The notes beneath the pieces were generated by a model, which saw only the letters and a list, made by a program, of their open reading frames with translations, ran no database searches and had not been told where the DNA came from. Positions 1 through 4,763 of a stretch of DNA of 7,867 nt are shown in pieces. Origin of the DNA: Bacteroidota bacterium (GTDB taxonomy: Bacteria; Bacteroidota; Bacteroidia; Chitinophagales; Chitinophagaceae); NCBI GenBank assembly GCA_023433755.1, contig JAEYUA010000229.1:1-7867 (forward strand), written 5' to 3'. The position numbers were made by a program, and so were the translations under genes. Each line of letters begins with the position of its first letter. Position 1 is the first letter of the stretch.

Positions 1-157
1 TGCATACCTGCCACCTCAAGATGGCTTTTCCCTAACCGTTCACCACCGTCATCTTACGATAACAGCAGCGTAGGGTGGTTTGACTGCCCCGCCTGAACAG
101 CGCAGCCGATGGATCATTAGTTAGCACGCTAACCCCATCATCAGTAAAAGAACATGC

Positions 158-176
158 TAAACCTTACTAAGGTTTA
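158..176. repeat. Short perfect hairpin, 8-bp stem
   Basis: TAAACCTT at 158-165 pairs perfectly with AAGGTTTA at 169-176 across a 3-base loop (ACT). No T-run follows on either strand, so this is not a standard intrinsic terminator. Its role is unknown and a chance occurrence in AT-rich intergenic DNA is possible. Confidence 0.5.
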
Positions 177-265
177 ACTTCATGGCACAAGCAAAGACGC
201 TGAGTAAAGCAAGAATATGCAAAGTTTATAATTAAGATTTTGAAATGCAGTTATTCATGAAGAGG

Positions 266-397
266 ATAGCCGTGAAGACGGGAAGGACGGGAAGTAATTT
301 ACCAAATTCATAAAGAGATTATTTTCTCATATCGGTATTATTCAAAATTATCAATCTCTGAGACAGTACTTATCGCCCTTCCCGCCCTAACGGCTAT
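266..397 (-). repeat. Large imperfect inverted repeat in the 3' region of the leftward operon
   Basis: The left arm, 266-296, and the reverse complement of the right arm, 367-397, agree at 25 of 31 positions, including unbroken ATAGCCGT, CGGGAAGG and AAGTA blocks. Three of the six differences become G-U wobble pairs if the RNA is read from the minus strand, giving about 28 of 31 pairs; read from the plus strand only one becomes a wobble. The 70-base interior holds a second inverted pair, AGAGATT (314-320) and AATCTCT (353-359), nested in register. The left arm also contains a perfect tandem copy of GACGGGAAG (277-294). No flanking duplication is obvious and no T-run follows the stem, so it is neither a clear MITE nor a standard terminator. 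A structured 3' UTR element or dispersed palindromic repeat is the best description. Confidence 0.65.
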
Positions 398-425
398 TAC
401 ATTCTAACAATAAAAAAGTTGAATA

Positions 426-1205
426 TCAAAACCTCTCCATCACTCCCAAACCAAACAATGCAAAATCATATTTCGCGGGATCTTTGGGATCCAGGGTTTT
501 TAAATTATCCGTGAGTTCAAGAGCTGTTAACCAGTCAACAGGTTTTCTACTGACCAGATTAAAACGTTTGGCAACTCTTGCCACATGAAGATCCACCGGG
601 CAGACCAACTGTGAAGGACGGATCTTTTTCCAAATGCCGAAGTCAACACCTTTTTTATCATCCCGGACCATCCACCTGAGGTACATGTTCAGGCGCTTGC
701 AACTGGAGTTTTTATAAGGAGCGGCGATATGTTTCCTGGTCCGTGGCGGCGCATCGGGCAGCGAGAAAAAATAATGATGGAAGCCGTCCAGGGCTTTCTC
801 AATATTTTGATCATCCCGGTCCATCCATTGCGTAAAAGCGGGTTCAAGGCTTTCATGAACGGCATAATGATGACGGAAGAAAGAAATGAAATAAAGAAGA
901 TCGGTGGCGTTAAAAGTACGATGACGGAAATCCAGTAATCTCCTCAGGTCTGAATCAGTATGATGAAGACAGAATTCATAAGGCGCATCATCCATCAACC
1001 GCATCAGTTCCCTCGTCTTATTGATGATGGTAGTACGGTTACCCCATGCAAAAATGGCTGCGAAAAAACCGGAGATCTCGATATCCTGCTTTTTGCTGAA
1101 AAGATGTGGTATGGAAACAGGATCAGGCGTAATGAACGCCGGTGTATTGTATTCCATCACCTTCTTATCCAGGAAATCCTTTAACTCATTACGGGGTAAT
1201 GCCAT
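426..1205 (-). CDS. TIGR02757 / DUF2400 family protein, possible HhH-GPD-like DNA glycosylase relative
   Basis: This 259-residue protein matches what I know of the TIGR02757/DUF2400 family, common in Bacteroidota and without an established function. No signal peptide or membrane segment is visible, so it should be cytoplasmic. The N-terminus (residues 8-20, LKDFLDKKVMEYN) and the block CKRLNMYLRWMVR (169-181) are typical of the family. The segment CPVDLHVARVAKRFNL (202-217) strongly resembles the VDTHVxRVxxRLG segment of endonuclease III and other HhH-GPD glycosylases, whose aspartate is catalytic; the equivalent here would be Asp205. The iron-sulphur cysteine cluster of endonuclease III is absent. 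The ATG directly follows the stop codon of the upstream gene (TAGATG, no gap), which suggests translational coupling and supports this start. A repair role is inference; family membership is firm. Confidence 0.88.
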   Translation of the reverse strand: MALPRNELKDFLDKKVMEYNTPAFITPDPVSIPHLFSKKQDIEISGFFAAIFAWGNRTTIINKTRELMRLMDDAPYEFCLHHTDSDLRRLLDFRHRTFNATDLLYFISFFRHHYAVHESLEPAFTQWMDRDDQNIEKALDGFHHYFFSLPDAPPRTRKHIAAPYKNSSCKRLNMYLRWMVRDDKKGVDFGIWKKIRPSQLVCPVDLHVARVAKRFNLVSRKPVDWLTALELTDNLKTLDPKDPAKYDFALFGLGVMERF

Positions 1206-1922
1206 CTAAGGTTGCAATAATTCAATGTTCAGGGTTCGCAGGTAGTCCAGCAAATAAGGATAATGGTCAGCGCCGGTAAGGATCACCACCGTAGTGCCTG
1301 GTGCATCGGCAAGCAGTTTCCCAATATTCATTTTCATCCTTTCATTCCTTTCATCATAAAATTTCACCAGGCTTTCATAAGCGCTTCCTTTCAATTGGGA
1401 CTTGAGGCAAGTATAGTAAGCTTTCACTGCTGCGCCATCCTTCTTCATGATTTCGGCAACGGTTCCACTTTTCAGCAGGCTGAGACGCTCCTCAACGATT
1501 TTCCCACAGGGAACAAACCTGGCAGAATAAAGTGAATCCCTGTTTAGCTGTCTCTCAAGTTCTTTAACCTGCGATTCATTTTTCCAGTAACCTTCGGGGA
1601 TCATTCGTCCTTCAAGGTCTTCTCCCAGCCAGTCATAACCCACAATTTCTTTGCCTGGAAACCAATATGGTGACATCCACATTTCCAACGGATAATTTTT
1701 CTTCAGGTAGGAACTGTCCCCGGCCAGGTCAAAAGCCCTGATCTCCACCGCAACTATACCGGGTTGGAATCTGTTTACAATATTTTTTAAAGAATCATAA
1801 TTGTAAGCGGTATTCGTTTTATGAAGCCCATGCAGCACCGGCAGCAATAACACTCTTGTTTGGGAAAAGCAAATTGCAGTGGTCATTACTGAAAGAAGCA
1901 GGAATAAATACCGTTTCAGCAT
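1206..1922 (-). CDS. Exported TraB/EreA-like (Tiki superfamily) protein
   Basis: The protein has 238 residues. Residues 1-20 form a signal peptide (basic KR, a hydrophobic LFLLLSVMTTAICF core, probable cleavage after FS), so the mature protein is probably periplasmic. The rest shows the scattered signature of the TraB/EreA/ChaN-like superfamily: an early histidine segment LLPVLHGLH (His31, His34), a glutamate at the end of a strand (VAVEIR, Glu60), an arginine-rich helix DERNERM (190-196) and a C-terminal GADHYPYL (His220). In this superfamily such histidines, Glu and Arg cluster in one putative metal-binding or hydrolytic site; some members are proteases or esterases, many are uncharacterised. 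The substrate cannot be told from sequence. It lies 3 bp after the hydrolase gene and abuts the TIGR02757 gene. An alternative family label such as DUF5694 is possible; I could not distinguish these. Confidence 0.7.
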   Translation of the reverse strand: MLKRYLFLLLSVMTTAICFSQTRVLLLPVLHGLHKTNTAYNYDSLKNIVNRFQPGIVAVEIRAFDLAGDSSYLKKNYPLEMWMSPYWFPGKEIVGYDWLGEDLEGRMIPEGYWKNESQVKELERQLNRDSLYSARFVPCGKIVEERLSLLKSGTVAEIMKKDGAAVKAYYTCLKSQLKGSAYESLVKFYDERNERMKMNIGKLLADAPGTTVVILTGADHYPYLLDYLRTLNIELLQP

Positions 1923-1925
1923 AGC

Positions 1926-2843
1926 TTATTTAAAATTCTTCTTTAAAAACTCCAGGATCTTCTCCGCGAACCATTGTGGTTCTTCCTGGAAAGGAGCGTG
2001 GCCTCCGATATAATGCACGAGTGTCATTTTTGGAAAGCGGAAGCTTTTATAATGATCAACACCAATCGCGTAGTCTTTCTCTCCCCTCATTACCAGCACG
2101 GGACATTTTACGGATGAGGAAAGTGGTGTGAAATCTTTCCAGTAGCCTGGTTCGCCCCAAACCTTTGAAGCAAAATCGCGGTTGAATTTTCCTGCAGAAA
2201 GCGTGATGGAATCATTCAGCTTTTTCTCAAATGCATTCCGGTACATCAGCCTGTACCAGATATCTTTTTCACTTAAAAGATTATGGACCATTCCTACCCT
2301 TTCTATCAGCACCTTGCTGGTGTCAAGGTAAGGAGCCCGGTCTTTTATCTCCAGTTCATTCAAACCGAATTCAATATGGCTTTTCATGGAAGCCTCCATA
2401 TTCAGGGTGCCATGTATCAACATCAATCCCGAAACTGATGAAGGAAAATGATAAGCATAGTTGGTCATGAGTATCCCACCAAAGGAATGGCCCATTACCA
2501 GCCATTTTTTTATTCCAAGCGCTTTGCGCAATTCTTCCATATCCTTTTCCATCCGCTGCAGGGAATAATCATTATTTAAAGCGGAATCTGAACGGCCGGA
2601 TCCTCTCTGGTCAAAATAAACCATCCGCAGTTTTTTTTCGATAAGCCTTGCAGAAGGCATGGCCTCGAAATAATAACTGTTAGAGCCAGGGCCTCCATGA
2701 ACAAACAAACAGGGTTGACCACTACCTGCAATCCTTACATAGAGATTAACCTGGTCGGAGGTCCTGAAATAAAAAACAGAGTCTTTTGAATAAGCCAGGA
2801 AGGCAGATAGACAGCAGGCAAGGGTAACGAAGATCTTTTTCAT
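1926..2843 (-). CDS. Secreted alpha/beta hydrolase, prolyl-iminopeptidase-like (peptidase S33 type)
   Basis: The protein has 305 residues. Residues 1-19 look like a signal peptide (KK, then a VTLACCLSAFLA core), so export to the periplasm is likely. The catalytic features of the alpha/beta hydrolase fold are all present: oxyanion-hole motif HGGPG (49-53), DQRGSGRS (78-85), nucleophile elbow GHSFGG with Ser120, the acid Asp257 in RGEKD, and His282 in GGHAPF. The HGGPG plus DQRGSGRS pair is characteristic of prolyl iminopeptidases and related S33 enzymes, which remove N-terminal proline or act on short peptides and esters. The nucleophile elbow is GHSFGG rather than the GGSWG usual in true prolyl iminopeptidases, so the substrate is uncertain. 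The gene starts 47 bp after the cystathionine synthase stop and is followed after 3 bp by the TraB-like gene, so it is part of a leftward operon. Confidence 0.88.
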   Translation of the reverse strand: MKKIFVTLACCLSAFLAYSKDSVFYFRTSDQVNLYVRIAGSGQPCLFVHGGPGSNSYYFEAMPSARLIEKKLRMVYFDQRGSGRSDSALNNDYSLQRMEKDMEELRKALGIKKWLVMGHSFGGILMTNYAYHFPSSVSGLMLIHGTLNMEASMKSHIEFGLNELEIKDRAPYLDTSKVLIERVGMVHNLLSEKDIWYRLMYRNAFEKKLNDSITLSAGKFNRDFASKVWGEPGYWKDFTPLSSSVKCPVLVMRGEKDYAIGVDHYKSFRFPKMTLVHYIGGHAPFQEEPQWFAEKILEFLKKNFK

Positions 2844-2890
2844 ACCTTAATAACTGCAAATGAAAACATTTACTTCAATAAAAATCCTGA

Positions 2891-4030
2891 TCAGCCAATA
2901 GCTTGATTCAAGTCATCAACCAGGTCTTCCACATCTTCAATGCCCACGCTTAACCTGATGAGAGAATCGGTCAGCCCGTTCTTCAGCCTTTCTTCCCTGG
3001 GGATAGACGCATGCGTCATGGTAGCGGGATGGTTGATGAGTGATTCCACGCCGCCAAGACTTTCAGCAAGTGAAAACACTTTGGTAGAAGACAAAAGTTT
3101 TTTCGCGGTCTCGACGCTGTCGTCTTTCAAAGTAAAACTCATCATGCCACCAAATCCACGCATCTGCTTTTTAGCGATGGCGTAATTGGGATGGTCTTCA
3201 AATCCGCACCAGTAAACTTTTCCCACCTTAGGATGGTTCCTTAAAAATTTAGCGATTTTCTCCCCGTTCTCGCAATGCCTTTGCATGCGCACATGAAGTG
3301 TTTTGATACCTCTCAATACAAGGAAACAATCCATGGGGCCCGGAACGGCACCACAGGATTTCTGGATGAAGTAAAGTTGCTCCCTCAATTCCTTATCATT
3401 CATTACCAGGCAACCCTGGATCACATCACTATGACCACCCAGGTATTTGGTAACTGAATGCATAACAATATCAGCACCCAGGTCAAGCGGATTCTGGAGA
3501 TAAGGCGAAGCAAATGTATTATCCACGCAGAGCAGAATCTTATGTTCCTTTGCTATGGCGGCAATGGCAGCAATATCGCAGATATTCATCAACGGGTTAG
3601 TTGGTGTTTCCGTCCAGATGAGTTTTGTATTCTTATTGATATACTGCCTGATGTTTTGAGCATCCTGCATATTCACATAATGAAATTTGATACCAAAACG
3701 TTCAAACACTTTTGTGAACAGCCGGTAGGATCCGCCATACATATCATTGGCAGCAATTACCTCGTCACCAGGATTGAGCAATTTGATCACCGCATCAGTT
3801 GCGGCCACACCGCTGCTGAAAGCCAGGCCATATTTACCATTTTCAATAGCGGCAAACGCAGCCTCCAGTGCTGTTCTTGTCGGATTCTGGCTTCTTGCAT
3901 ACTCATAACCTTTATGCTGCGCCGGGGCTTCCTGTACATAGGTTGAGGTCTGGTAAATCGGTGTCATGATCGCTCCCGTAACGGGATCCGGTTCCACACC
4001 GGCATGAATGAATTTTGTTCCCTGCTTCAT
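2891..4030 (-). CDS. metB: Cystathionine gamma-synthase (PLP-dependent trans-sulphuration enzyme)
   Basis: This 379-residue cytoplasmic enzyme of the Cys/Met metabolism PLP family would join cysteine to an activated homoserine to make cystathionine, the first trans-sulphuration step towards methionine. The PLP lysine is Lys195 in HSVTKYLGGH; Tyr98 (DMYGGSYR) should stack on the ring and Asp170 (VDNTFASP) should contact its nitrogen. The C-terminal SLGGVESL and HPATMTHAS motifs match cystathionine gamma-synthases and gamma-lyases rather than beta-lyases, which carry GGYES. Synthase and gamma-lyase are hard to separate by eye, so the symbol is tentative. I place the start at 4030 (MKQGTKFIHAG), where family homology begins. 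An in-frame ATG at 4108 would add 26 residues that merely translate a palindrome and lie upstream of the likely transcription start. The gene may lead the four-gene leftward run. Confidence 0.93.
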   Translation of the reverse strand: MKQGTKFIHAGVEPDPVTGAIMTPIYQTSTYVQEAPAQHKGYEYARSQNPTRTALEAAFAAIENGKYGLAFSSGVAATDAVIKLLNPGDEVIAANDMYGGSYRLFTKVFERFGIKFHYVNMQDAQNIRQYINKNTKLIWTETPTNPLMNICDIAAIAAIAKEHKILLCVDNTFASPYLQNPLDLGADIVMHSVTKYLGGHSDVIQGCLVMNDKELREQLYFIQKSCGAVPGPMDCFLVLRGIKTLHVRMQRHCENGEKIAKFLRNHPKVGKVYWCGFEDHPNYAIAKKQMRGFGGMMSFTLKDDSVETAKKLLSSTKVFSLAESLGGVESLINHPATMTHASIPREERLKNGLTDSLIRLSVGIEDVEDLVDDLNQAIG

Positions 4031-4048
4031 ATTGTTTGCAATTGAGGG

Positions 4049-4082
4049 CAAAGATAGCCATTGGCCAATAGCTATTGGCCAA
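4049..4082 (-). promoter_or_regulatory. Candidate Bacteroidota-type promoter of the cystathionine synthase gene
   Basis: Read on the minus strand, TATCTTTG (4056 down to 4049) fits the TAnnTTTG -7 element of Bacteroidota housekeeping promoters exactly. A TTG at 4082-4080 lies 23 bases upstream, at the long end of the accepted spacing for the -33 element, so that half is weaker. Transcription would begin near 4043-4045, leaving a leader of roughly 10-15 bases before the ATG at 4030. This placement also argues against translation starting at 4108. Confidence 0.5.
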
Positions 4083-4088
4083 TGGCTA
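4055..4088. repeat. Perfect 34-bp palindrome over the metB-like promoter; candidate operator
   Basis: All 17 pairs about the centre (4071/4072) are complementary. Inside it are two copies of the self-palindrome ATTGGCCAAT (4060-4069 and 4074-4083) separated by AGCT, so equivalent bases recur every 14 bp. It fills the space between the candidate -33 and -7 elements of the leftward promoter. That geometry suits an operator for a dimeric or tetrameric repressor. Alternatively it is one copy of a dispersed intergenic palindrome: similar TTGGCCAAT/TAGCTATTGG-type repeats, in my recollection, recur in Bacteroidota genomes. Confidence 0.8.
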
Positions 4089-4270
4089 CCACCATTCCAC
4101 ATTAACATTTACTTAAACCGTTTCGAACAATATTGGCACTACTGTTCATAACCTCAATAATCCACTCATCCTGTCATTTTTCCTTTCTGTATCGTTCCTG
4201 TACCATTCCGGTTTTTACATCACCATTTGTTGCTTACCAACCCTGTAAACTTCCATGAAGAGGCTCTTTT

Positions 4271-4286
4271 TACGAATATATTCGTA
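4271..4286. repeat. Perfect 16-bp palindrome upstream of the PepSY-like gene
   Basis: TACGAATATATTCGTA is fully self-complementary. It ends 39 bases before the ATG at 4326, where a transcription-factor site for that gene would be expected. The AT-rich core makes a regulator-binding site more likely than a stable RNA hairpin. No known regulator is assigned. Confidence 0.55.
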
Positions 4287-4325
4287 TAGTTAAAGCGATT
4301 TGCTTAAACCTTTAAAACCACAATT

Positions 4326-4763
4326 ATGAAAAAGATTTTATTAGCCGGATTTGCACTTGTTTGCAGCATGGTAGCTATAGCCGATGATCCCGGTGTAGAT
4401 GAAAAAGTACTGGAAGCTTTCAATAAAACCTTTCAGCAGGCCGAGGATGTAAGCTGGACAACCACGGAAGATCACTACCAGGTAAAATTTACCCAGCATT
4501 CAATTGCCTCACGTGTTTACTATGACATGGCGGGCAATATCACCAAAACCTACCGATATTTCAAAGAGGAGAACCTGCCCCTGCTCATCCTGGCTAAAGT
4601 GAAACAAAAATTCTCTGACCAGGAGATCCATGGAGTGACGGAAGTTTCATCTGACAGTGGCACCTACTATTATATCACCTTACAGAACAGCACTCATTGG
4701 ACCGAAATTAAGTCCGACAGTTATGGCGCTCTAAGAGTAGAGAAAAAATTCCGCAAGGCCTGA
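4326..4763 (+). CDS. Small secreted PepSY-like domain protein
   Basis: The protein has 145 residues. Residues 1-20 are a clear signal peptide (MKK, then a hydrophobic ILLAGFALVCSMVAIA core, likely cleavage before DDPG). The mature part, KVLEAFNKTFQQAEDVSW, then YQVKFTQ, ASRVYYDMAGNITKTYRYF, and further on VKQKFSDQEIHGVTEV and YYITLQN, has the alternating helix and strand pattern of the PepSY-like/DUF2874 proteins widespread in Bacteroidota. Their function is not established, and they are usually periplasmic or surface exposed. No catalytic residues are evident. It is the only rightward gene in the window and appears monocistronic: it has its own upstream region with a 16-bp palindrome and its own intrinsic terminator, 4805-4841. 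Its TGA abuts the stop codon of the convergent asparagine synthase gene. Family assignment is fairly sure, function unknown. Confidence 0.85.
   Translation: MKKILLAGFALVCSMVAIADDPGVDEKVLEAFNKTFQQAEDVSWTTTEDHYQVKFTQHSIASRVYYDMAGNITKTYRYFKEENLPLLILAKVKQKFSDQEIHGVTEVSSDSGTYYYITLQNSTHWTEIKSDSYGALRVEKKFRKA

Larger units (their letters stand above)
1..425. other. Intergenic region without a supported gene
   Basis: I see no open reading frame with family resemblance in these 425 bases, and no tRNA-like T-arm or anticodon arm. The region contains a short perfect hairpin at 158-176, a smaller one at 120-133 (GTTAGC, two bases, GCTAAC) and the large imperfect inverted repeat at 266-397. The stretch around 180-215, rich in CAAAGACGC-like and AAAGCAAG-like words, resembles degenerate intergenic repeats I associate with Bacteroidota genomes; that is inference from memory. 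The region lies just downstream of the leftward operon that ends at 426, so it would form that operon's 3' untranslated region. What lies left of base 1 is unknown. Confidence 0.6.
4031..4325. other. Divergent intergenic region between metB-like and PepSY-like genes
   Basis: These 295 bases separate two divergently transcribed genes and must hold both promoters. They contain the perfect palindrome at 4055-4088, a -7-type element for the leftward gene at 4049-4056 and the perfect palindrome at 4271-4286. I found no clear Bacteroidota promoter for the rightward gene: TTTG at 4226-4229 followed by TAAACTTC at 4246-4253 is only a partial match. Between 4090 and 4270 I see no ORF, no RNA gene and nothing resembling a SAM riboswitch. 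Confidence 0.6.

Noticed and set aside
100..215. Possible tRNA or small RNA in the left intergenic region
   Set aside because: The small stems at 120-133 and 158-176 do not combine into a cloverleaf, and no GTTCGAATC-like T-loop is present.
266..397. MITE-type transposable element with terminal inverted repeats
   Set aside because: No target-site duplication is visible at the two ends and the arms are diverged; it is kept as an inverted repeat of unknown kind.
3458..3946. A 162-codon open frame on the plus strand opposite the cystathionine synthase gene
   Set aside because: It lies wholly within a gene with clear catalytic motifs on the other strand, and its translation shows no family resemblance or plausible domain pattern.
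4090..4270. SAM-type riboswitch upstream of the cystathionine synthase gene
   Set aside because: No conserved riboswitch core could be recognised, and the likely transcription start near 4044 leaves too short a leader.
4744..4749. T-run on the minus strand after asnB as an intrinsic terminator
   Set aside because: The only stem nearby is a 4-bp CCGC/GCGG pair with a long loop, too weak for an intrinsic terminator.
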